Positions 10,148 through 18,788 of a stretch of DNA of 18,788 nucleotides are shown one piece after another. Each line of letters begins with the position of its first letter. The first letter of the stretch is position 1. Source of the stretch: Paraglomus occultum (lineage: Eukaryota > Glomeromycota > Glomeromycetes > Paraglomerales > Paraglomeraceae); the NCBI GenBank assembly GCA_910592205.1, contig CAJVPJ010000696.1, forward strand, positions 1-18,788, in the 5' to 3' direction. Under the pieces are notes generated by a model that saw only the letters and a program-made list of their open reading frames with translations, was not told the DNA's origin and made no database searches. The position numbers were made by a program, and so were the translations under genes.

Positions 10148-10353
10148 TATAATCTTACACTTTTCTAGACTCGCTTCTTTCGTGCAACTGTTCTAAACCA
10201 CTCCACGAGTCACCGTACAGTTTTGATGGTAGCCTTTCTAAATATTATGCTAAAGACGTTAGATAACATCCATATAATTACGCTTTTGTTTATGCTTTTA
10301 TCGGCTAATAATGATAATAATAATAATAACAATAATAACATCTATTTATTTGT
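10148..10353 (+). repeat. Dispersed repeat family 2, forward copy
   Basis: The block from ATAATCTTACACTTTTCTAG through CTTTCTAAATATTATGCTAA and CATCCATATAATTACGCTTT to the AATAATAA-rich end and CATCTATTTATT is repeated in reverse at 13403-13606, with scattered substitutions and small indels. It has no coding content, and no terminal inverted repeats were found. Confidence 0.8.
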
Positions 10354-10499
10354 TCCGCCGCAGTTTCCTCACTTCCCCACAACTTATCCTCCAAGTCCGT
10401 CAACCTCTGCCCATATCTTTCCTTAAATTCTGTCACCGCAGTCTCTGCCTTCCTGAGCTGTTCCTTCGCCTCATTCAACTCTTGGCTGCGCGATGTAAT
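10308..10499 (-). pseudogene. Orphan coiled-coil-like coding fragment
   Basis: The minus-strand frame reads SQELNEAKEQLRKAETAV, then EFKERYGQRLTDLEDKLWGS, then EETAAEQINR, running into a low-complexity TTA/TTG end and a TAG at 10305-10307. The heptad-like spacing of L and A between charged residues suggests a coiled coil. The segment is clearly GC-richer than its surroundings. There is no start codon; a TAG sits directly before it at the right, which could be a splice acceptor (GTACTAG) or simply the edge of a captured fragment. It is wedged between repeat family 2 and the third NFYxRxTxP relic. It is most likely a gene fragment carried by repeats, but a real exon cannot be excluded. Confidence 0.45.
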
Positions 10500-10519
10500 C
10501 TAGTACTGTAATATACTAA

Positions 10520-10575
10520 CACTGATCAGTGGCTTAATCACGTATTACGTATAATTGATGCACAATTTGTGCATC
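10520..10575. repeat. Cluster of short perfect palindromes
   Basis: CACTGATCAGTG (10520-10531) is a perfect 12-base palindrome. GATGCACAATTTGTGCATC (10557-10575) is a 9-base inverted repeat around a single base. They sit at the boundary between the coiled-coil fragment and the relic starting near 10590, so they may mark an element end. Confidence 0.5.
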
Positions 10576-10589
10576 ATGAATAAAGATTT

Positions 10590-11160
10590 AAGTCGCTTAT
10601 TTTCAGAAAACACCCACAACTCAACAAATATTGTTTAAAAAGATAAAAAACCCAGATTTAACAATATCCATCAATAAACTCTTTGCAAAGAATCTTTACA
10701 TTCACAAGTGAATTCTTTCTCGGAGTATTAATTGGCTTCGTTTGATAAATGGCATAATCTGTAATGGTCAGCTTAATAATACGGGAGCTCTAATTCAATC
10801 GATAAAGTTGAATCCATAAAAAACTGTCATCAGCGAACAAAATTTACTTGCCAGAAATCGAAAGGTTATGGAACGATTTAAACCGATTATTCTTATACGG
10901 CAGAAGAATTAAATTGGATCAAATTTTTCATTTAACAAAATGGTGTTTGAAATCCATAAGTTAAAGGAAAGGTCGTGCTGCTTCCACAATATGAAATTTT
11001 TACTACACGGAGAACAACTTTGTGGAAAAAAACCATTGAGGCAATTCAACGTCGGATTGATGAAAAGGAGAATATAAACGACGAAGGTTACGAACATAAA
11101 ATAAAGAATATATGATAATTATTCCATTATTAATAATAGCAATAATAAAATGATAATAGT
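10590..11160 (+). pseudogene. Third relic of the NFYxRxTxP module family
   Basis: The order of blocks matches the 410-2109 relic: TTCACAAGTGAATTCTTTCT near 10703 (TSEFFLG), AAATTTTTCATTTAACAAAATGG near 10920, then GAAATTTTTACTACACGGAG near 10990 (the NFYxxR segment), then CATTGAGGCAATTCAACGTC and GATTGATGAAAAGGAG (IEAIQRRIDEKE). An AT-rich acidic-tail region follows, ending before the hairpin at 11171. Many stops and frame changes show it is the most decayed of the three copies. The NFYxR stretch is recoverable only across frames. Confidence 0.6.
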
Positions 11161-11170
11161 ACTTAAAATT

Positions 11171-11232
11171 TGCACCAGAGTAACCAAAGAATACGTGTAG
11201 ATTATACTCATAAATGCAATCACTCTGATGCG
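11171..11232 (+). repeat. Hairpin tail of the third relic
   Basis: TGCACCAGAGTAACCAAAGA, a short spacer, then ATGCAATCACTCTGATGC. This is the same two-arm arrangement as 2994-3083 but forward and with a shorter spacer. It marks the probable 3' end of the relic at 10590-11160. Confidence 0.7.
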
Positions 11233-13158
11233 TTTATTTTTATACCTCTAACTTTTAGCCACATTTCTTTATTGGTCCAGTTTAGTCTTGTCTGTAGATA
11301 GCTTTGCATGTACTAGCTGTCTAAAACAGCTCTAGCAGTTATCCGTAAAGATATTTTATTATAAAAAAATGTGTTTCTTTTCAATTAATAGATAATATAA
11401 TATTGCACTGATTATTTATGAACGTTTTCAGCAAGTTTCACATATTAAATATTTTACCTCTAGATATACTAATACTAACACATGCATAATTTTGGCCATA
11501 AAGTAAAAAGTTTATATTTAGACACTTTCCACACACTTTGCTTTCTGCGCCATCGTATTCATTCACATAAGTATAAACTGTTGCGTAAAGACATAATGAT
11601 ACTTATTGATACCATCCGGATTATTGTCAAAATAATAATATTTTTTTTTAGATTTGATTAACGACTGGAAGATAGATTTGACACACAAAAACAATTATGC
11701 AAATTAATTAAAAAGCGTGAAAATATGAATTTTAAATTCCGTGTCAAAATTGTTTTAGAGACCGTTTGGGCTGAAATTAAAGTTGATCAATGTTTGTGAT
11801 ATGTTACATGCAGTAAAACGTTTGCTCATTGTTTATATCAAATTACAGGGCTTATGTAATTGTCTTTCTCAAATATTATTAGCATGGAGCAGAATAGCGT
11901 GCAATATGACCGATTGCAGGAACGGCGGATGCGCGATTTCCGAACGTTGCACGCATTAATTGTTGTGTTGCCCGCAACTGTAAATAATTACATAATAGTT
12001 ATTGAGAGTAAGGCATAGATTTATACAAACGACAATTTGAAAAGTCAAATTTGAATATGATGTATGGTATTTCCGGACATATATCCAAGCCAGCCATTGC
12101 GTCCTTCTACACTTAATAATTTGTGCCCGACTTGGAGTCTAATTACGAGCGATTAAACTTACTGTATATAGCTTGGTGTATGTTTTCCAATTTAAAATTA
12201 AATTTCGGCCGGTCTGGATTGGGTTAGAATTATTGTACATCCTAAATAACTAAAGTCGTCTGTGATCGGATCGTCTGACAACAGCAACTACTTTAACTAA
12301 CCATTATGTTCTATCAGTCAGTCTCTTCTCATTAAGTCGAGTTTCGTTATTAGCATACAAGTTTAATCCTCCAATAACGTTATTAACTTTAATTCCAGTC
12401 ATACTAACACGAGCACACACAATTAAAAATTGTATTTGTATTAGTGACTTGTACGATTTTTGTTTCCAACGCGGTATCAATTTTTAATTTAACCTGACCT
12501 GACATAATTTGTAATATTGTGACACTAAAGCTTAATATTATATTGTGTCAGTTGAATACGAACTTTAAGATTAACATCTTAGTGCCACATAATCTCACGG
12601 ACATGTCGAGCGGTTTTACCTCGTGTACAGTGCAGTGTACATTACTATAATTACAGAAATTTCTTCAGAGAATAATGTGCGTTGTTGAGCAACAAGTCTG
12701 CATAGTTGATTACCGTGTGAACAATGACATGGTATATCTAAACGAGATTATTTTAATATATTATTGAAAAACAAGCATATGCGTTATTGGAAAATAGCAA
12801 GTATTCAGGCTTTCTGATACTTACGAATTGGGTTTAAACCTTGAGATTACGATAAAGTTTAGAATTTATCAAGGAGCTAGTTATACTAGTGACGAGAACT
12901 AGAGAGAACACTTAACCTATCTTTTAAATGTTTCTATTGACGATGGTATCTAAATGCAGTTAATGATATAGAACACGAATGCGTATTTTGACAGAAGATT
13001 GGCTGGTAGGAAATTTGTACGAGAAGAAATCCTCATAGTAATAGTGTGACTGTGTTATGACTAACTATTTTTGTTAGAGTGCAAATAATAAATATTATTG
13101 TTAGATCATTGTCTTGCCGTAATCGAACATCACTATCGTGACAATCAAGCTTTATTTA
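11233..13158. other. Gene-poor AT-rich region
   Basis: I found no gene, RNA or repeat that I can support. The only local departure is a slightly GC-richer patch near 11884-11960, holding a 44-codon frame (11884-12018) with no recognisable product. Confidence 0.5.
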
Positions 13159-13362
13159 TCATTCAATGTCAATTGGAATCCCTTGATTATCCAGATTAAT
13201 TGTATGCAAGCAGATATTTTCTTTATGTCTGGTACATGATAATATTCCCGGGATGCATGCATGCTGTGGAAAAACTTTTACTTCTACAATCAGGTCGAAT
13301 TCACATGTAGTGCACAAATCGCAAGGCCACAAAGAGGATCGGGGCATCATCACCGCCCCCAT
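13159..13362 (-). CDS. Possible small cysteine-rich hypothetical protein
   Basis: This 67-residue frame starts MGAVMMPRSSLWPCDLCTTC and ends NLDNQGIPIDIE. It has six cysteines, three of them in CDLCTTC-like spacing. Its first half is less AT-rich than the surroundings, and AATAAA follows the stop within about ten bases. There is no signal peptide or recognised motif. It directly adjoins repeat family 2 (13403-13606), so it may be a fragment carried with that repeat. Support is weak. Confidence 0.25.
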   Translation of the reverse strand: MGAVMMPRSSLWPCDLCTTCEFDLIVEVKVFPQHACIPGILSCTRHKENICLHTINLDNQGIPIDIE

Positions 13363-13402
13363 TTTATTTTTATAGATTTGCGACTTTATTTGGTTACATA
13401 TA

Positions 13403-13606
13403 GAATGAATAAATAGATGTCATTGTTATTATTTATTATTATTAGCCGATATTAAGTAACTATCTGGGGTTAGAGTAAATGCATAAACAAAAGCGTAATT
13501 ATATGGATGTTACCCAACGTCATTAGCATAATATTTAGAAAGGCTGTTATGGTGACTCGTGGGGCGGTTAGAACAGTTGCGAGTCTAGAAAAGTGTAAGA
13601 TTATAT
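13403..13606 (-). repeat. Dispersed repeat family 2, reverse copy
   Basis: This is the reverse complement of 10148-10353. It differs mainly by small gaps (for example the CTTCTTTCGTG segment is absent) and by an extra stretch before the AATAATAA run. The two copies are about 3.1 kb apart in inverted orientation. Confidence 0.8.
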
Positions 13607-16068
13607 AATCTAGAAGCGAATATTTATTATATGTATCCAAAAATAGAGGCATGCATCTATTTGTGCAATACAGGGGAAATGGGCTCATTACTTCTTTTCC
13701 TGACGAAAAAATCCAATCATAGAAAAGCACTTGTCAACGTTCATGCTATGTGATCAACGGCCAAGAGTGCTATCTTACCTTCGAATCTGCATCATTGAAA
13801 ATTCAGTGTTGTGTTGATTCGACTTTCGTTTGGGATGTATAATGTAATAGTTACACCCCTCAAGATTCGCTGAATTATACCGTCCAATTGCTAAGTTGTG
13901 TATTAATAAATGCATATTTTAACAATGTTTGGTCCATGGTCACGTATGTTTTGAGTATGCTTCTAATTTGCACCAAGACTTTTAATTGAATCAAGTTTTT
14001 GTTATAATAAACGGTAAACGAAATAATAACGATTTAAATTTAGCGTCACAAAAGCAAATCAGCGTGTTGGAGCACATCAATATAATAATTCCGGTAAAAT
14101 AGAAGTTCACTAACAGTATTTAGCGCAAGCCTTGTATATGAGGCGTATAATTAATGGATCAAAGAGGCACTATTCAAAGACGTTATATTTTCTGCACCGA
14201 GAAAATGGGTGATGAGCCATTTCCTTTATTTCCTATAATTATTAAGAGCATAAATTGTCACCGATCTGTTCTGCGACAGTGCGAAGGAATGTTTAGCTAA
14301 ACACTAAATAGTAAAATGCCGTCAAAAATGATGATGACTATGAAGCACGTTAATTCACGATAGTCAAACGCACTTGTTCTTGTAGTCAACACGAAAATTC
14401 GCTGACGCATATGATGACAAATAAAGCTTCGAGCAGCTTGAGAAATTTGCCATCTAAAAACGAAATTATATATTCTTTAGTCGAACGAAAGGACGTTATA
14501 CAGATCTAATTAAAGGGAAAAGTGGTCGTATACGAAATAATCTTAGTCCATTTGCGTTAATTATTAAGCGATGCAACTTTAAAAGGCATGGTATTCGTTA
14601 TCTGTAAATATAAAAATATGGTTAATGTTATTTTGATCTGGGAATAACGACATATGCAAATAACATGCTTTAGCACGTACCGGCTTATGTTGAATGTTGA
14701 GCATTTATAATAAGTTCATATAAGAATGTCGTTTACAAAAAAATTGCTTATTAATAATAGTTGTTCGTAATAGCATGTATACACGTTTTGCGTATACTAG
14801 GGCGCGTGGTTTATCTAAGAAAGACAAACGTTAGTCTGTTTGACCAAGCTTAGGTAATATAATAACATGCATTAATTAGTATTAACATAAACAAACCGCT
14901 GGCGAGTTTTCGACGTGGAGAAGGCTAGAACTTCTTTGTGTGAATAGTGCGTGTGAGATTACAAAAAAGTGTGGGAAATAACAATAATAAATTAATCCAT
15001 TATACGATATTCTAAGCAAAACGTATGAGAGCGCTTGTATGATTATCATCTGTCACCAGTATGAATGCTCTTTCCGTGAACTTATTAAGATGTCTGATCA
15101 TACATACTGGGGTATACTCGCAAGTTGGCTCCTAGCATTTTCGCAAGTCATAAACTTCACTATCCCTTAGCCACGTTTATCATCCTTCAATTCCCTTCTC
15201 AGTCGAGTTTTGGAGGAAATAGGGATGATTGCTTATGACCATGAGAAAGGGAATATTGAGAATTTTTCTATGTCAGTTATGACACGGGCATGTCAGTTAT
15301 TTAAATAACAGTTTTATTTATGACATCATGCATCATCTGCAGTATATGAATCCTAAAATTGGCTCAAAAATAATCCGTGAGCAGAAGACCCGATCCAATT
15401 AATAAAAAATTTTTTAATAATAACAAAAGGTCGTTCCTCATGTTTACTGTTCTCCTTCTCTGCGGCTTTTCTCATCAATGCTTTTTTTCTTTCTACTCAA
15501 ACTGTCATATACAAAAAATTCTTCTTTATACATACATCAACCGATCATCATTCTTTGCATCAATGCAATGGACTATAGACATTTATTGCAGGTGCATGTC
15601 CCAATACCTCGCTTTTGCTCTTCGATTTGCAACTGTATAACCAATAAATGAGTAGTGTCATTGTGTGACACAATCTGTCTGCTAATTCTAGTGTCATTGT
15701 GCTGGTACAGTCGTAACTCATGGTGGGATTAGGACGAATGAGGAGATTATTAAATTTAGTAATTTTTTATCAATGAACGTTTATTTACTTGGCTTTTATT
15801 TAAGTACTTGGCAAATAGTAAACATTCAAGGGGACCAATTGAATGCTCTGAACAAAATACGTACTCGTTGACGGCGCTCATTCTACAAAACAGTTGTATA
15901 GAGTGCGCAAAACGAGTTTAAAATTTATATATTTTGGTATTCGTATAACAACTACCAGACGATACAGAGATACCCACATATCCACTGCATAAGTAAAGAA
16001 ATCTAATAAAGCGTGCTAAAGTATAATAAATGATACCAACCAACGACAATAATAGATTAGAACGCCAA
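13607..16068. other. Gene-poor AT-rich region
   Basis: I see no convincing coding sequence. Short frames here, such as a plus-strand one at 15377-15640, lack protein-like composition or conserved motifs. No inverted repeats or RNA genes were recognised by eye. Confidence 0.5.
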
Positions 16069-16160
16069 TATTATTGTTATTGTTATTGTTATCATTGTTG
16101 TTATCATTGTTGTTATTATTCTTGTTGTTGTTGTTGTTGCTGCTGTCATTATTTATTGTT
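16069..16160 (+). repeat. Compound TTA/TTG/TCA trinucleotide microsatellite
   Basis: The stretch alternates TTATTG, TTATCATTG, TTGTTATCA and TTGTTGTTGTTG units, ending GCTGCTGTC. It is pure low-complexity sequence in a gene-free area. Confidence 0.9.
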
Positions 16161-17368
16161 ACTATATTATTAATAGTTTGTAGAAGAAACATTTAATTTA
16201 ATAATTTGAGTTGCACGTACTATTAATATGGGCTTGGAAAGTGAACTTATTTGGTAGTAATAGCTGTGAACAAAACGGTCAATTTGTCAACTTGCGAAAC
16301 CGACAATTAACGGTTGATTGACTTGACGTAACATTATTTTATCATTGTTTTAATTCACCAATACGAAAGTTTTGCGTTTAGCTGTTTGCTCTTCATAGGA
16401 CAGATGATATTATGAGACGTATTAATGACATAAATGGTAGTTGTCTCGAATTACAATAAAGTAAAGAAATATATAAAGTTTTATTAGAATAAATATTTCA
16501 ATTACGTAATTACGCTTAAACTTTTAATCAAAGTTATGCTTATTTGAAAATAAACTCATGTTTTGGTGTTTCGTTACAAGTTAACAATTAATGCATTCTT
16601 ATCATACACCAAAACCGTTTTGTAACTATGTTTTAATTTATAATTCCGTCGTGTAATCTTCTGTGGTAATATCATTGTGATTGTCCGCAATGTTAATCAA
16701 TAATAAAGCCGTCATTTAATTGGGAATTGTCACAACCTATTCTACATAGTTTGAGGTAAAATCGACTTTAGAAATATATTTTGGAAGGTTACGCTTCCAT
16801 AAAAGAGGAATGACCGATAATTACATAGCATAAGTATATAGGTGAGGTGCTAATGCTAAGAGAGAAAAAATTGGGTTTGCTTGCATTGAATTTCGTTTTG
16901 TGCTCCCAGTTTAACCGACATCTCTGCCGGATTATTCTCTTTTGAACTTTGTATGCAACCGGCACATATTACCGCTGAAACTTACAGAAGCGAAATGTGG
17001 GTTATTAATTTGTTGACCATGTTAAGCCGATTTCGTTAACAATTAGCTTTCACAGATAACGTTTCGTTTATAAATGGACCATGTCCAAAGACAATACCTT
17101 CAACGGATAGGTACAAAGAATGTTTAGCAATTTTATTCCACATTAAAATGGAAGCAGGCTTAAATACGAGTTATACCACCTTTTTTTTAGACATCCGTAT
17201 TATCAGTATTTTGTGAGATAAATATTGTAGCTTTACAAGACTGTAATATTAAATAATTATCCGATAATACAATGTTTTTGTTAACTCTTTCACATACAAG
17301 TATTTACATCCTCTACGGGAAAATGAAAGAGAAAATACGGAACATATGTATAAAGACCGCCAATTGAA
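16161..17368. other. Gene-poor AT-rich region
   Basis: No coding region, RNA gene or repeat related to the rest of the window was seen here. Confidence 0.5.
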
Positions 17369-17436
17369 CCCACTGCTCTTTGCTTTCATAACTCTTCTCC
17401 GTCTAACTTAATATTTTGGCGATCGTGCTTTTCTTT
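17369..17436 (-). pseudogene. Inverted 3' fragment related to the 9687 gene
   Basis: On the minus strand this reads NKEKHDRQNIKLDGEEL then TGA, then KQRAVG, against YKEKHARQNIKLDGED, SSKI, TGA, KQRAVG at 9936-10013. Nucleotide identity is high on both sides of a 9-base gap. Upstream, similarity stops and the frame meets a stop within a few codons, so only the end of the gene is present. It lies about 65 bases from repeat copy C. Confidence 0.7.
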
Positions 17437-17500
17437 ATTAAATAGTCACGAGGAAGGTCTTTGGCATCCAGAACTATACAATTAATGAAATGTTTTCAAT

Positions 17501-17905
17501 TGGGGCAGAACCAGACAATGTGAACATTCCATAAATGATACATATAGACTGATTATGATGTGGCTGTAAAATTGACCAGTGTGACTGATGACGTTTTGAA
17601 AGTAATAATGGTGTTCATGGACTTGTTATTTTAATGCTCACTTTATCATACCAGAATGTGATGAATATGTTGTATGTAAATCCCGTCACCATGTAAATCC
17701 CGTCAAGGACCCCAAAATAAATAGATGAATGTCGTACGTAAATTCCGTCAAGGACCCCAAAACCGCATTTACATATGTAAATCCGGGATTTACATGGCGA
17801 CGGGATTTACATACGACAAATACAAACCATAGCATGATTAATATAAGATTATCTCTATATAAAAAATATTATATGAAATTAATTTACATCAAATTCACCA
17901 TGAAA
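17501..17905 (+). repeat. Dispersed repeat 5' module, copy C, interrupted by a MITE
   Basis: It begins TGGGGCAGAACCAGACAATG, with CTGATTATGATGTGGCTGTA and ACTTTATCATACCAGAATG, and resumes after the MITE (17669-17820) with AACCATAGCATGATTAATAT, the TATA-like run and an ATG at 17873 (MKLIYIKFTM). It then departs abruptly from copies A, B and D a few bases after the second ATG, continuing into a different lysine-rich sequence. Confidence 0.75.
17669..17820. mobile_element. MITE with internal repeats, inserted in repeat copy C
   Basis: The ends are inverted: TTGTATGTAAATCCCGTC at 17670 and GACGGGATTTACATACGACA ending near 17818. An inner second arm extends the symmetry (CCATGTAAATCCCG against CGGGATTTACATGG). 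The middle carries two direct copies of CCGTCAAGGACCCCAAAA. Copies B and D lack this sequence at the equivalent position (GAATATAAACCAT), which gives the empty-site comparison. The exact target duplication is unclear; ATA is possible. Confidence 0.75.
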
Positions 17906-18330
17906 CCAAGGAAGCCCAGTATGAGATGATGAAATATTTACCCTTCAAGAAGAATAAAAATGTGATTAATGTGGCAAACATAGTAAACAAGGAAAGTGGA
18001 AAGATGTCTCACTTTACACACCTAAAAGGATAAAATGATTAAGAGACAAAAAAGGAGCTGATCTAATGGCAAAAAAACAGCTTGAAGATGTAGCCAATGT
18101 TGTAATAAAATATTGAAAAAACAAATGAGGAAAGACGAATTAAAGAGAGCACAAAGGAGTGGAAACACAAAAAGAAACATAAAACATAATCAGCATGTTG
18201 ACAATAAAATTAATGCAGTTCAATCAGAATTAGAAAAACAATTTCTGATGTAGCTAAAAATGTTTCTAGTTTAGAAGACAGAACAACAAAAGTCAAAGAA
18301 AAAGTATTTTTTAAAAAAACCTCCAAAAAT
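17906..18330 (+). pseudogene. Decayed lysine-rich reading frame joined to the copy C 5' module
   Basis: Across frames the plus strand gives EMMKYLPFKKNKNVINVANI, then KKQMRKDELKRAQRSGNTKR, then NKINAVQSELEKQF, then ISDVAKNVSSLEDRTTKVKE. These are charged, coiled-coil-like pieces separated by stops and frame changes. No family is recognised. The sequence is unrelated to the MEPKNYSTIRS protein that follows the same 5' module in copies B and D. Confidence 0.4.
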
Positions 18331-18336
18331 TATACA

Positions 18337-18705
18337 TGGGGCAGACTCCAACAAAACCAGACAAATTGAACATCCTATTATGTGACAAATGAGAGGCTTA
18401 TTATGTTAATGTGGCTGTAGTGCTCGTTCATAACTTACGAACTGTTAATCTTAATACTCACTTTATTATTATTGTACCAGAATGTTATGAATATAAATCA
18501 TAATGTAATAAATATAGGATTATCTCGATATAAAAAATATTAATATGAAACTAATTTACATTAAATTCACTATGGAACCAAAGAATTACAGCACTATCAG
18601 AAGCATTCTAAAAACAAAAACAAGGTGAAAAAATTGCTCCATACATTTTTAAGATCAATGATACCCAAACTCTCCAGGAATATCTAGCTAAAGAAAAACT
18701 TACTT
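18337..18705 (+). repeat. Dispersed repeat copy D with frameshifted MEPKNYSTIRS frame
   Basis: It starts TGGGGCAGACTCCAACAAAA, continues through TATTATTGTACCAGAATG and the TATA-like run to the ATG at 18545 and MEPKNYSTIRSI. The A-rich segment CTAAAAACAAAAACAAGG is one base longer than in copy B, so the frame ends at TGA soon after. Similarity to copy B ends near 18705, before the CGAGCATTAA boundary. The last 80 bases of the window are not assigned. Confidence 0.75.
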
Positions 18706-18788
18706 ATTATCTACACTCACCGGAAAAAAGTATCGACAAAATCTTGGTGTAACACATCACACGCAAAAAATACGTCAACTTTGATAAG

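Noticed and set aside
11884-12018. 44-codon plus-strand frame beginning MEQNSVQYDRLQERRMRDFR
   Set aside because: It sits in a slightly GC-richer patch, but it is too short, lacks any motif or neighbouring exon, and is within what chance would give.
13968-13985. TTTGCACCAAGACTTTTAAT as a fourth hairpin-tail copy
   Set aside because: Only the first nine bases agree with TTTGCACCAGAGTGACC, and no second arm, acidic tail or module lies nearby.
15377-15640. 87-codon plus-strand open frame and a lysine-rich minus-strand reading of the same region
   Set aside because: The plus frame begins without an ATG, and its Phe/Ser/Cys-rich composition is typical of chance frames in AT-rich DNA. The minus readings are broken by stops and match nothing recognised.
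16069-16160. CRISPR-like or regulatory repeat array
   Set aside because: The units are pure TTA/TTG/TCA trinucleotides without spacers, so it is an ordinary microsatellite in a eukaryotic genome.
17501-18705. Copies C and D as a pair of LTRs flanking an internal region
   Set aside because: They lie in direct orientation 836 bases apart, but each contains a coding start. They differ in downstream sequence, and no primer-binding site, polypurine tract, gag or pol was seen.

Overview
This is eukaryotic, strongly AT-rich DNA. It contains one complete intron-bearing housekeeping gene, a dense accumulation of broken transposable elements on its left side, and about 6 kb of gene-poor sequence on its right. 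I infer a basal fungus, most likely an arbuscular mycorrhizal (Glomeromycotina, Rhizophagus-like) genome. The reasons are short introns (64-174 bp) with GTAAGT/GTATGT-type donors and a CTAAC branch site, a DDX41 protein whose wording is closer to plant/fungal than to animal DDX41, a Sel1-repeat fragment, and MULE relics with a C-terminal NFYxRxTxP module that I associate with Rhizophagus. The lineage call is inference (about 0.6).

Left region, 1-5000. The window opens inside the right end of a pogo/Tigger-like DNA transposon (to 208). A relic coding region (about 410-2109) follows, split by a 1237-bp pogo-like element (814-2050). That element has 24-bp perfect terminal inverted repeats and a TA duplication. 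It carries a decayed Sel1-repeat fragment and has a second small pogo-like element nested inside it. After this come two head-to-head copies of a dispersed repeat (2138-2769), a hairpin tail (2994-3083) and a reverse-strand MULE transposase pseudogene (3086-4731) that still shows its GIDAT and LTDKD/LCKWH signatures and a typical fungal intron.

Middle, 5000-10200. A GC-richer hypothetical reading frame (4999-5586) contains a 119/124-bp tandem duplication. It is followed by the reverse-strand DDX41 DEAD-box helicase gene. I resolved 12 exons that sum exactly to 619 codons plus stop and contain all the helicase motifs and the C-terminal zinc knuckle. Divergent from it lies a small unidentified forward gene (9687-9995). 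Its in-frame TGA is followed by a readable membrane segment, and its 3' end recurs in inverted orientation near 17400.

Right region, 10150-18788. This holds a pair of inverted dispersed repeats (10148-10353 and 13403-13606), a third relic of the NFYxRxTxP family (10590-11160) with its hairpin tail, and a long gene-poor stretch with a trinucleotide microsatellite. It ends with two more copies of the dispersed 5' module, one interrupted by a MITE and joined to a different decayed reading frame. Apart from DDX41, possibly the 9687 gene and perhaps the 4999 frame, nothing here looks like a functioning gene. The main interest is how repeat modules, captured coding fragments and nested insertions have been combined.
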